Assembly (NCBI GenBank): GCA_047620505.1
Contig: JBLHKS010000077.1
Span: 1-28,960 of the forward strand
Length of the DNA stretch: 28,960 nucleotides
Source: JBLHKS01 sp047620505
Lineage (GTDB): Bacteria > Verrucomicrobiota > Verrucomicrobiia > Verrucomicrobiales > DEV007
Reading direction: 5' to 3'
The position numbers and the translations under genes are program-made. Of the stretch, positions 15,787 through 23,461 are shown piece by piece; position 1 is the stretch's first letter, and each line of letters begins with the position of its first letter. Under the pieces are notes generated by a model, which saw nothing but the letters and a program-made list of their open reading frames with translations, did not search any database and was not told the DNA's origin.

Positions 15787-17328
15787 ATGAAAAATCCAGT
15801 CAAGATCGTTATATTTCTCGCCATCGCCGGTGTCTTTGTCGCCGGAGCTGAGTATCTCGATCAAACGCCCGCAGGCCAAAAATTCAACCAGACCGTTTTC
15901 CTCGAAATGCTCTGTGGAAACACCGAGGGCGTCGGCCAGGCAGAGGTCACCTACGTCGGATTTACCGATGGCTATCGCGTTCTGGACGAAGATCCGTGGC
16001 CGCCGTCGCGGTTGGATTGGGATGTGATTTTAAACCGGCTCGGACCTGGAACGCAGGCCGATCGCGAAGCTGCTGAGGCCGCCAAGAAAGCTCAAGAGGA
16101 GGCAGCCGCCAAATCTGAGGGCGATCCCGAAGCAGAAACGGCAATTCCCGATCATCGGAAGGATTTTCACGACGCGCCCGTTGTCGGAATCGTTCCTTCG
16201 TTAAACTGGCGGCACGATCCTGCCGATAACGACGATGTTCTGGCGCGGAAAGCGATGAAGGACATTTCGCTGAGGCTTCGCTCGCTCGTGGTCGGGACAA
16301 CACTCGGGCCGAAGGGAAGCGGCGGTGCTCAGGATATTGATCCTGCGGCGCTCCGGCTGATCGAGCGCGTCGAGGGCGATATTTCGAAGGTGCCTGAAGC
16401 GGAAGCTGTGGTCGAAGCGCCGGATGAAGCGCTCGTTTATGCCGGCGTTGCCGCGTTCAACCAGATCGAATTGTCTGACGCGGTCGAAAGCACGGTGGAC
16501 GGCATTCGAATTCCGGTTCTCGCCCGAGTCGGTGAGCAGCTGCTGGCTGGATTTCCGCTTCAAGTGATTCTAGAAAAGGAGCATCTCGGTCCAGAAAACG
16601 TGAGCGTCAGGTTTGGAACTGAGAACGGAAATGTGATCGAGATTTTCCGCGAAGACCAGGACGGTGAGCAGACCGACGAGATCGTTCATTCGATCCCAGT
16701 CGATGATCGCGGTCGCCTGCTGGTTTTCGGCGGTGTGCGGGTTGGCGAACTTTATCCTAAGCTGGATGCTGTCGGCGATCTCATTCTCTACAGCTCAGAT
16801 TATGACGTGGCCGAAGACGTCAGCCGCACCGATCCCGAAGTCATCAAAACTCTCGGAAAAAACGCCGTGGTGATCGGATTCGATACCGAAGACAACCGCC
16901 AGTTCGAATTGCCGGGCGGCGATAAAGTTTCGCGCGCGGAGTTGATGGCGATGGCCGTCGCGACGGTTCAAAGCGGTCGTTTCATCACGCTCTGGCCCGA
17001 CTGGATGCGGTATTCCGCGATCGGTGGTGTTGCTTTGTTAGGCTGCCTTTTGATTCCGACGCGTGCGGTTTCGAAAGCCGGAATTTTCATTTCCCTGCTC
17101 ATCCTGGTTGGCTACGTCGCTTTGACCTTGGTAACCTTCCAATCAAATCTCAGCTGGACGCCGCCTCTCGCCGGAATCGGAGTTTGCTTGGCCTTGGTCA
17201 TCACCGGCTTTCTGATTCCGAAGAGTTCGGGCAAGACGCCGACGACGCCAGAAGACGAAACCAAAGATGCGTCGCCAGAGCCTGAAAAAAAGGACGCCAC
17301 GAAGGATGAGGCCGCTACGGCTGCTTGA
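15787..17328 (+). CDS. CHASE2-like membrane protein without an output domain
   Basis: A 513-residue protein. An N-terminal membrane anchor (about 5-22) leads into an extracytoplasmic region in which the phrase DEDPWPPSRLDWDVILNRL (67-85) resembles the PWPRS...LL.RL block of CHASE2 sensor domains. An Ala/Glu/Lys helical insert (about 90-112) interrupts the domain. A later part (GKNAVVIGFDTEDNRQFELP) matches the CHASE2 VVIG...D...P strand. Three C-terminal membrane helices (about 408-425, 431-451, 459-478) are typical of CHASE2, but only a charged 35-residue tail follows, with no kinase, cyclase or phosphatase. It may signal through a partner or serve a structural role. An AGCAGCTGCT palindrome lies at 16535-16544. 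The next gene's ATG is 47 bp downstream. Confidence 0.78.
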   Translation: MKNPVKIVIFLAIAGVFVAGAEYLDQTPAGQKFNQTVFLEMLCGNTEGVGQAEVTYVGFTDGYRVLDEDPWPPSRLDWDVILNRLGPGTQADREAAEAAKKAQEEAAAKSEGDPEAETAIPDHRKDFHDAPVVGIVPSLNWRHDPADNDDVLARKAMKDISLRLRSLVVGTTLGPKGSGGAQDIDPAALRLIERVEGDISKVPEAEAVVEAPDEALVYAGVAAFNQIELSDAVESTVDGIRIPVLARVGEQLLAGFPLQVILEKEHLGPENVSVRFGTENGNVIEIFREDQDGEQTDEIVHSIPVDDRGRLLVFGGVRVGELYPKLDAVGDLILYSSDYDVAEDVSRTDPEVIKTLGKNAVVIGFDTEDNRQFELPGGDKVSRAELMAMAVATVQSGRFITLWPDWMRYSAIGGVALLGCLLIPTRAVSKAGIFISLLILVGYVALTLVTFQSNLSWTPPLAGIGVCLALVITGFLIPKSSGKTPTTPEDETKDASPEPEKKDATKDEAATAA

Positions 17329-17375
17329 GATTTTTCTGCCCGGCGGCGCACCCAGCGGGTGTTTCCGGATACTCG

Positions 17376-18743
17376 ATGATCCATTTTACTAACCTCGCGC
17401 CGGCCAATGAGATTGGCGGAAATTCCTACCTGGTAGAGTTCGGAAATTGCAGAGTTGCGCTCGATGCCGGGACTCATCCGAAACGCGAAGGGCTTGAAAC
17501 GCTGCCGAAACTCGATCTCCTCGACTACGATTCGCTGGACGGTATTTTTCTGACCCACGCGCATTTGGATCACTCCGGTGCGTTGCCCGTGATGATGCGC
17601 GAACACCCGAGCGCTCGGGTTTTCATGAGTGAAGCCACTCGCGAGTTGGCGGACGCGATGCTGCACAATTCGGTCAATGTGATGACCTCAAAACGCGAGG
17701 AACTCGGCGACCCGTCCTACCCGTTTTACACGCATCGTGAGCTCGATAAGGGATTTTACCGCTGGGAGTTTCCCAAAACCAGCAAACCGTTTTATTTCAG
17801 CGATCGAGAAGAGGTCACCTGCGAATTTCACGAAGCTGGCCACATCCTGGGAGCGGTTGCGCCGGTTTTTGAATGGCAGGGTCATCGGGTTCTTTACACC
17901 GGCGATATTCATTTTGAAGAACAGACTCTGACTGTCGGAGCTAAGCTTCCTGAGGACGGAATCGACACAGTTATCGTCGAGACAACTCGCGGCGCTTCAC
18001 CGCGCGACCCGGATTACACGAGAGCGAAGGAAATTCAGCGGCTGAGCGATTCGATTTCCGAGATCCTCGACCGAGGCGGTTCTGTTTTGATGCCGGTTTT
18101 CGCGATGGGCAAGACTCAGGAGCTGCTCTTGATCCTGCATCAGCTGAAGGAAAGCGGTCAGATCCCGCAACACATCCCGATTACGATCGGCGGGCTTAGC
18201 ACGAAGATGACGATGATTTACGATCGCCTGGCGGGTAGGGCGAACCGGAATTTTCCCGGTTTCAAGATCCTGCAAGAGGTCAAATTGATCGTCGGCTCTA
18301 AGAAAAAATCCAACCGCCAGATCGAGTACCAGCCTGGATCGATTTACGCGATTTCGAGCGGGATGGTGACCGAGAAAACCGCGTCAAACGAGCTTGCCGG
18401 GCATTTCGTGAGCAATCCGCTCAGCGGAATTCTCTTCGTTGGCTACTGCGATCCGGATTCGCCGGGCGGACACCTCGTCGCGGCAAATCAGGGCGATAAA
18501 ATCAAACTCCGCAAGAATTCGGAAGCGTTTGAGCTCCGCTGCAATGTCGAAAAGTTCGATTTCAGCGGTCACTCACCGCGCGACAGCATTCTTGATTACC
18601 TGTGCAAAGTTCGGCCAAAGAACATCCTTCTCGTGCATGGAGATCGCGACGCGCTGGAGTGGTTTGAGGCGAAACTCAACCAGCATCTGCCGGACTCGCG
18701 CGTGATCATTCCGGTTCCGGGTGAGCGGATCGAGCTAAGCTGA
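17376..18743 (+). CDS. Beta-CASP metallo-beta-lactamase-fold RNA hydrolase
   Basis: A 455-residue cytosolic protein of the CPSF73/YSH1-like branch, expected to cleave RNA using two zinc ions. Motif 2 is HAHLDH (61-66), motif 3 His155 (EAGHILGA), motif 4 Asp177 (YTGD), and the beta-CASP part follows with PVFAMGKTQELLLIL, AISSGMV, GYCDPDSPGG, SGHSPRDSIL and VHGD near the C-terminus. All the metal ligands appear present. The ATG at 17376 is preferred; a TTG at 17325 overlapping the previous stop would add 17 unconserved residues. The gene converges with the HTTM-like gene and the two coding regions overlap by 9 bp (18735-18743). Confidence 0.92.
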   Translation: MIHFTNLAPANEIGGNSYLVEFGNCRVALDAGTHPKREGLETLPKLDLLDYDSLDGIFLTHAHLDHSGALPVMMREHPSARVFMSEATRELADAMLHNSVNVMTSKREELGDPSYPFYTHRELDKGFYRWEFPKTSKPFYFSDREEVTCEFHEAGHILGAVAPVFEWQGHRVLYTGDIHFEEQTLTVGAKLPEDGIDTVIVETTRGASPRDPDYTRAKEIQRLSDSISEILDRGGSVLMPVFAMGKTQELLLILHQLKESGQIPQHIPITIGGLSTKMTMIYDRLAGRANRNFPGFKILQEVKLIVGSKKKSNRQIEYQPGSIYAISSGMVTEKTASNELAGHFVSNPLSGILFVGYCDPDSPGGHLVAANQGDKIKLRKNSEAFELRCNVEKFDFSGHSPRDSILDYLCKVRPKNILLVHGDRDALEWFEAKLNQHLPDSRVIIPVPGERIELS

Positions 18744-19745
18744 TTTTGCGCGGTTGGCTCGGTCTCGAAAGTACAACCAAGCTGCGCCGATCCAGTAAAC
18801 CGGGTTGATCATGAAAACCCAGAGCACCTGCTGATTCAGGCCGAACGAAAGACCGGCGAATTTTTCGTTCATGATGTGAAAAACCAGCAGAGCGATTCCC
18901 GTCAGACTCAGCAGCCATCGATTGAACAAGCCGATGAAGCAGAATAATTCCAATGCGAGCCCCGCACCAAGCGCGACGCGAGTGAAATTCGGGTAGGCGA
19001 GAAGCTCTTTGGAACCGGGCGGCAAGTTCGGCGGATCCACTTTCCTTTCTCGATGCTCCTCCATCAGAGGCACGCTGTTATAGAATTGTTGGCGGGAAGT
19101 TTTTACCAGATCGAGGCCAAAATAGGGGCTGTTTTTGATCCACTCGCCTTCGGAGGCGATCACCTTCGTCAGGCCAGCAACCGCGTAAGCTCCGATGATC
19201 GTGATCTGCGCGTAGCGCACCAGAAGCGAGTTCAATTGGACGTGATCGACCTTTTTCCAGAGGCTGCGAATCGCGGCGAGGACCGAGACGATCGCCAGCA
19301 CTGTGAGGACGCTCGCTCCGACTTGATAGTGATGCTGAATGAAGCCCTGGGAGTTTTCCAGCGTCCTCGCCAGGATGCTGACGGTGGCCAGAACTGGCAG
19401 CGCGATCCACAGCAGCCTACCGAAGATCAGGAGAAGCAGGCTTGCGCCGCAGAGCGTCCAGAACACCGGCTGCAAATCCGGGTTCGACATAAAAGTTAGA
19501 TCCTCCCACTGTGCAAACCCGGTTTCTGCCTTTTGAGTTTCGTAGTAAACCATTCCGGCTGGTCCGAAGTCGCTGCCTTCCTTAAATAAGCCGGATATTG
19601 GCCCTTTGAGCGGCAAAGTCGTGAAGACGACCCACGCGAATAAAATCCGAATCCCGAGCGCCTCCCAGGGACGAACCTGCCAGCCCGCAAACCAGCGTCC
19701 GGCTCGCGTGTGGATCGTCGAAATGCTGGATTCGGTCTCGCTCAT
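18735..19745 (-). CDS. HTTM-like multi-spanning membrane protein
   Basis: A 336-residue protein with about seven or eight hydrophobic helices. The N-terminal phrase RPWEALGIRILFAWVVF, the charged connecting loops and the NEKFAGLSFGLNQQ segment near the end resemble the HTTM family, the membrane domain related to vitamin K-dependent gamma-carboxylase. The carboxylase active lysine cannot be assigned by eye, so enzymatic activity is not claimed. The gene is translated after, and overlaps by ATGA (19742-19745), a second membrane protein, so the two probably form a complex. An HTTM protein paired with a smaller partner is, from memory, a common arrangement in this group of bacteria. Confidence 0.75.
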   Translation of the reverse strand: MSETESSISTIHTRAGRWFAGWQVRPWEALGIRILFAWVVFTTLPLKGPISGLFKEGSDFGPAGMVYYETQKAETGFAQWEDLTFMSNPDLQPVFWTLCGASLLLLIFGRLLWIALPVLATVSILARTLENSQGFIQHHYQVGASVLTVLAIVSVLAAIRSLWKKVDHVQLNSLLVRYAQITIIGAYAVAGLTKVIASEGEWIKNSPYFGLDLVKTSRQQFYNSVPLMEEHRERKVDPPNLPPGSKELLAYPNFTRVALGAGLALELFCFIGLFNRWLLSLTGIALLVFHIMNEKFAGLSFGLNQQVLWVFMINPVYWIGAAWLYFRDRANRAKSA

Positions 19746-20440
19746 TGTTCAGCAGCTGCTGGCGGGATTGGCCGTCTTGCAATCTCCGTTGTTTCCTCGC
19801 TAATTCCGACTTCGGGATCCGGCAAAATTTCCGTCCGCATCAGTGCCCACGTGTCGCCCGGCTTAGGAACGATCTTATTATCCGTCGCCACTTTCTGGTA
19901 TCGTTTCAGCGCCTCGATTCCGACTTTCCGCTCGTCCTCAGCCGTGGCGTCCTGCTTTCGGATGCCCCGTTCTTTCAGTACACTGCGATAAATTTTTCCG
20001 ATCTTCGACGTCGAAATCCCAAGTGTCGAGTAAGACGGCAGCGGCTCGATTTCGCCCTCCGGTTCGACCCTTACCAGATACATGTATTCCGCCTGAGGAT
20101 CGGGATCGCGATACATCGGGTAGTTCGAAAGCGGGAAAAATTCCTTCACCGAGAGCGAGGTCAAAACGAAAGCAACCAACCAGGTTAGGGGCGAACTCCA
20201 TGGCAGGCTGAACCACTCCCACCAGCGTCGACCTTCCATCTTGAAAAGCAGCTGAACGAAGCCCGTCGGAACGCAGAGCACGATCAAAAGCGCCGCCGGG
20301 TACTTCACGCCGTTGCGCATGTCTCCGTAGAAAAACCAAAGAACCAGCCCGAGGAGGAGCCGCAGCCAAGCGGGTGAAGCGAGAAATTTCCGCCAGGCCG
20401 TTTTCGCGATTTTTGCCGCATTTTTGATTTCCACCGCCAC
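19742..20440 (-). CDS. Membrane-anchored partner of HTTM-like protein
   Basis: A 232-residue protein starting with GTG at 20440. Three hydrophobic segments (about 22-38, 47-66 and 84-97) are followed by a soluble region beginning SNYPMYRDPDPQAEYMYLVRV, which resembles the FPFSHYPMYS phrase seen in proteins paired with HTTM genes. No catalytic motif is visible. It is the first gene of the reverse pair and its stop overlaps the start of the HTTM-like gene. The last residues, PPAAAEQ, are encoded by an AGCAGCTGCT palindrome (19751-19760) read in the alanine frame. Function unknown. Confidence 0.75.
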   Translation of the reverse strand: MAVEIKNAAKIAKTAWRKFLASPAWLRLLLGLVLWFFYGDMRNGVKYPAALLIVLCVPTGFVQLLFKMEGRRWWEWFSLPWSSPLTWLVAFVLTSLSVKEFFPLSNYPMYRDPDPQAEYMYLVRVEPEGEIEPLPSYSTLGISTSKIGKIYRSVLKERGIRKQDATAEDERKVGIEALKRYQKVATDNKIVPKPGDTWALMRTEILPDPEVGISEETTEIARRPIPPAAAEQ

Positions 20441-20714
20441 GCTCTGCTTCTATCGCGATTCAGTTGGCGCGTAAAGGAAAACCTGAGCGCTGAGCCTTGC
20501 CAAGAGATTTGAAACCCAGCCCTATGCCAAGGGAAATGGCTTCGGCGACTTGATCCTGGAATTGATTCGTAGCGAGGCGTTTGCCGTGAAATAGCCGCTG
20601 GCGCGAGGCCGGATCCAGGCAAGCGAGAAGACCGAGGTCGCCGATTTGGGTGAACGTGAAGAAACAGTAGTCAAGCCGCCGTTTTGAGGCTTCAGTCCGA
20701 GCCTTTCGAACCCA
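20441..20714. other. Divergent intergenic region before ribB
   Basis: A 274-bp gap separates the reverse HTTM pair from ribB. I looked for an FMN riboswitch, which often precedes riboflavin genes, and did not find its conserved AGGG / GAC-CGGCGG core. No convincing gene, repeat or terminator was seen. Promoters for both directions presumably lie here. Confidence 0.4.
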
Positions 20715-21341
20715 ATGGATTCCAACGCATTCAGCCCGATTCCTGAAGTCATCGCAGACATTGCGGCGGGACGGATTGTGATCGTCACGGATGACGAAGA
20801 TCGGGAAAACGAGGGCGATTTGATCGCGGCGGCTTCGACGATCACGCCGGAGATCGTCAATTTCATGGCGACTCACGGTCGAGGCTTGATTTGCGCTCCG
20901 ATCAGCGAGGCGCGCGCAAAAGCTTTGGAATTGCCGATCATGGTTCCGCGAAATGAGGAGAGCTTCAAAACGAATTACACCGTCTCCGTCGACGCGGCTG
21001 AAGGCGTGACGACTGGGATCAGCACGCATGACCGCGCTCGCACGATTTCGATCCTGGCTGACGCGAATGCGAAGCCGTCCGATCTGGTTCGCCCGGGACA
21101 CGTTTTTCCTCTTCAAGCGAAAGCCGGCGGAGTGCTGGAACGAAATGGACATACCGAGGCCGCGATCGATCTGACGGAGCTTGCGGGGTTGCCAGCAGCT
21201 GCTGTGGTTTGCGAGATTTCGAATGCGGACGGAACGATGGCTCGGATGCCCCAATTGATCGAATTTGCGAAGCTCCACGGGCTCAAGCTTTGCACGATCG
21301 AGGCGTTGATCGAATATCGTCAGGCCGAGAATTCCGGGTAG
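20715..21341 (+). CDS. ribB: 3,4-dihydroxy-2-butanone 4-phosphate synthase
   Basis: A 208-residue stand-alone RibB, which converts ribulose 5-phosphate to 3,4-dihydroxy-2-butanone 4-phosphate plus formate for the xylene ring of riboflavin. The metal and substrate loop DDEDRENEGD is at 26-35, followed by TNYTVSVDA, TTGISTHDRA, RPGHVFPLQAK and the NGHTEAAIDL segment with its conserved His-Thr-Glu. The length matches RibB alone (E. coli 217), with no GTP cyclohydrolase II domain attached. No other riboflavin gene is in the window. The DUF218 gene starts 18 bp downstream and is probably co-transcribed. The AGCAGCTGCT palindrome at 21194-21203 is read as Ala-Ala-Ala. Confidence 0.95.
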   Translation: MDSNAFSPIPEVIADIAAGRIVIVTDDEDRENEGDLIAAASTITPEIVNFMATHGRGLICAPISEARAKALELPIMVPRNEESFKTNYTVSVDAAEGVTTGISTHDRARTISILADANAKPSDLVRPGHVFPLQAKAGGVLERNGHTEAAIDLTELAGLPAAAVVCEISNADGTMARMPQLIEFAKLHGLKLCTIEALIEYRQAENSG

Positions 21342-21359
21342 GCGTTAGTCGAAACGATC

Positions 21360-22175
21360 ATGCTGTTTTCGAGTTTTCTCTTTAGCTTTAAGAAGACGGT
21401 TTCGCGTCTCTTTTTCCCCGCATCCCTGATTTTCTACCCATTGCTGATCGGGGTTTTGCTTCTCTGGTTTGGTAAATCGCCGAGGAAGAAGAAATGGGGA
21501 AAAATCGCGGTTTCGACGAGCCTGGCGATCTTGGTTTTTCTGGCTTGCGGGCCGTTTTCTCTGCTGATCCTGCGAACTTTGGAATCGCGCTACGAACCGC
21601 TCGATCAGCATGCCGTCCAAGCTGAGTTCGGCGAGGATTGGAAGCCTCGATACGTCGTGGTTCTGGCTGGAGATTTTTTTCCGGGTCGCGGCTTGCTGCC
21701 ATCGACGACGGTTGGCCCGAGGACGCAGTCCAGGATGAGCGAAGGGATCCGGATTCAGGCGCTTTATCCCGATAGTATGCTGATTTTTACGGGAGGGCGA
21801 ATCAAGGACGACGATCCGTATTCGATCGCCGATCAGATGGCGCGTCTGGCGGAGATCTGGGGTGTTGATCCGGGGAAAATCATTGCTGAAGAAGAGTCGC
21901 GAGATACGAAGGATCACGCCATTTTCGTCGGCAAAATCGTCGAGGAGAACCCCCTCGTGATCGTAACCAGCGCGGCCCACATGCCTCGTTCAATGGCGTT
22001 GTTTGAAGCTGCTGGAATGGCTCCAGTCGCAGCGCCTGCGAATTTTCGGACACGTGGAAAAATCGGGTTCAGCTGGAATTGGTTTGTCCCGAAAATCAGC
22101 CGCTTGGATTATGCGGAGAACGCGCTTTACGAATACATGGGGCTGGCTTGGGCAAAGTTGCGTGGACAGATTTGA
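21360..22175 (+). CDS. YdcF/ElyC-family DUF218 envelope protein
   Basis: A 271-residue inner-membrane protein with two N-terminal helices (about 18-38 and 48-68) and an extracytoplasmic DUF218 domain. Family blocks seen are YVVVLAGDF, a serine/arginine run with RMSEGIRIQALYP, LIFTGG, EEESRDTKDHA and VTSAAHMPRSMALFEAAGM. ElyC of E. coli is linked to envelope integrity and undecaprenyl-phosphate use; a similar role is likely but inferred. It follows ribB by 18 bp. The expected conserved acidic and Ser/His positions appear intact. Confidence 0.88.
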   Translation: MLFSSFLFSFKKTVSRLFFPASLIFYPLLIGVLLLWFGKSPRKKKWGKIAVSTSLAILVFLACGPFSLLILRTLESRYEPLDQHAVQAEFGEDWKPRYVVVLAGDFFPGRGLLPSTTVGPRTQSRMSEGIRIQALYPDSMLIFTGGRIKDDDPYSIADQMARLAEIWGVDPGKIIAEEESRDTKDHAIFVGKIVEENPLVIVTSAAHMPRSMALFEAAGMAPVAAPANFRTRGKIGFSWNWFVPKISRLDYAENALYEYMGLAWAKLRGQI

Positions 22176-22284
22176 AAGTTCGTTTGTCGTCTGGCGTCAA
22201 AGACCGAGCTGACAGAGAAGAGGCTTGCATCGAAACGCATTCGCTCCATCGTTGGCCGCCCTTCGCACCCTCACAAACACAAAA

Positions 22285-22620
22285 ATGAGCGATTCAGTTA
22301 AAGAAATCACAGAAGCCGACTTCCAATCCGAAGTCCTTGAAACGTCGAACTCCAAACCCGTCCTCGTCGACTTCTGGGGCCCAGGCTGCGGCCCTTGCAT
22401 GATGATGGCACCAGTCCTCGATAAGATCGCGACCGCCCAGGGCGAAGCGTCGAAAATCGTCAAAGTGAACGTCTCGGAAAACATGGGCCTTGCCCAGCAA
22501 TTCGGGATTCGCGGCGTGCCGACATTCGTTTATTTCAAAGACGGAGCCGAGGCTGAAAAAGTAGTCGGCATGCAGCCTGAAGCGAAAATCGTCAGCAAGC
22601 TGGAAGAGCTTTCGCTGTAG
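22285..22620 (+). CDS. trxA: Thioredoxin
   Basis: A 111-residue thioredoxin reducing disulfides in the cytosol. The active-site motif is WGPGCGPC (31-38) with Cys35 and Cys38; WGPG replaces the usual WAPW. The cis-proline lies in GVPTF (Pro79). The ATG at 22285 matches the family start (AAAA just before it); an in-frame ATG at 22225 would add 20 residues with no counterpart in thioredoxins. The preceding 109 bp has no clear terminator, so read-through from the DUF218 gene is possible. Confidence 0.93.
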   Translation: MSDSVKEITEADFQSEVLETSNSKPVLVDFWGPGCGPCMMMAPVLDKIATAQGEASKIVKVNVSENMGLAQQFGIRGVPTFVYFKDGAEAEKVVGMQPEAKIVSKLEELSL

Positions 22621-22666
22621 CCGATTTCCGGCGGTTTTCACCCGCGATTCATCTTCTTTTCACATG

Positions 22667-22685
22667 AGGCCGCTTCGGTTGGCCT
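22667..22685 (+). promoter_or_regulatory. UUCG-capped hairpin just upstream of the DUF1361 start
   Basis: AGGCC at 22667-22671 pairs with GGCCT at 22681-22685, closed by a C-UUCG-G tetraloop at 73-78 with one G-U pair and one bulged T. The 3' arm ends at 22685, one base before the ATG at 22687, and would cover the ribosome-binding region. It may regulate initiation or mark the end of the trxA transcript. No T run follows it. Confidence 0.6.
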
Positions 22686-22686
22686 G

Positions 22687-23388
22687 ATGAATCGCACAAA
22701 ATCTATTTCCCGCCTTTTTCGGCAGCTGCTGGCGCGTCACCCCGACGCGCCAGCTTTTTTATTGGTCGGAATTAGCCTCGCCTGGTGCGCAGCGCTCTGG
22801 CTGGCTCGGTCCTGGTCTGCTAAAAATCTCTACTACGATTTTCTGCCTTACAATCTCAGCCTCGCGGTGATCCCGCTGATTTTGAGCACGATCGCCCTCC
22901 GAATGGAAGGCGGGATCGCGCTTTTCGCCTGGCTACTCCCATGGCTGGTCTTTTTCCCGAACGCTCCCTACGTTCTCACCGACCTGATCCATCTCCGCCC
23001 GCGGCACGACGCGCCCTTCTGGTTCGACTGGGGTTTCCTCGTTTCCTGTGCAGGAACAGGGCTGCTCATCGGGCTCGTCTCGTTGCGCCAGGTTTATCGA
23101 CGGCTTCGCGATTCGTTCGGAATGGCTTCCGCAGAAATCGCGGTGCTGGCTGTCGTTGGCCTATCGGGATTCGGAATCTATCTCGGCCGATTTATTCGCT
23201 GGAATTCCTGGGATATCGCCACCCGCCCGTTTGCATTTGCGGCTGACATTATGAACCGCGTTCTGCATCCGTTCGATCATCCTCGGATGGTCGTCTACTC
23301 GATCTGCGTCGCCGTCATGCTGACTTTGAGCTGGTTTGCGTTCCGGATCATGGGGCTCAAGAGCGACTGGTGGGCGGAGCCCGATTGA
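22687..23388 (+). CDS. DUF1361 membrane protein
   Basis: A 233-residue integral membrane protein with about six helices. DUF1361 features seen are the NLYYDFLPYNLSLAVIPLIL segment (about 47-66), LVFFPNAPYVLTDLIHLRPR (about 87-106) and WNSWD in the loop near 170. The family role is unknown; it is common near regulatory membrane proteins. The start ATG sits directly after a UUCG hairpin, and codons 14-25 form a perfect 11-bp stem with a T run, as described separately. A GCAGCTGC core palindrome begins at 22722 within this stretch. Confidence 0.87.
   Translation: MNRTKSISRLFRQLLARHPDAPAFLLVGISLAWCAALWLARSWSAKNLYYDFLPYNLSLAVIPLILSTIALRMEGGIALFAWLLPWLVFFPNAPYVLTDLIHLRPRHDAPFWFDWGFLVSCAGTGLLIGLVSLRQVYRRLRDSFGMASAEIAVLAVVGLSGFGIYLGRFIRWNSWDIATRPFAFAADIMNRVLHPFDHPRMVVYSICVAVMLTLSWFAFRIMGLKSDWWAEPD
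22728..22760 (+). terminator. Intrinsic-terminator structure inside the DUF1361 gene
   Basis: An 11-bp perfect stem: GCTGGCGCGTC (22728-22738) pairs with GACGCGCCAGC (22744-22754), loop ACCCC, followed by six T (22755-22760). This is the textbook form of a Rho-independent terminator, yet it lies 41 to 73 nt downstream of the DUF1361 start codon. It may end the trxA transcript or act as an attenuator. Confidence 0.75.
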
Positions 23389-23461
23389 TCGAGAAAGAGA
23401 TTCACATTTCGTTCTAAGATCCTCGCAAATCAGGGGTCGACTGTGGCAGCATCAATCTGTC

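Noticed and set aside
17325..17375. TTG start for the beta-CASP hydrolase overlapping the previous stop
   Set aside because: The 17 extra residues are not part of the fold and an ATG directly precedes the conserved first strand.
20441..20714. FMN riboswitch upstream of ribB
   Set aside because: The conserved core segments of the aptamer are absent on both strands.
22225..22284. Upstream ATG for thioredoxin
   Set aside because: It would add 20 residues absent from thioredoxins; the ATG at 22285 fits the family length.
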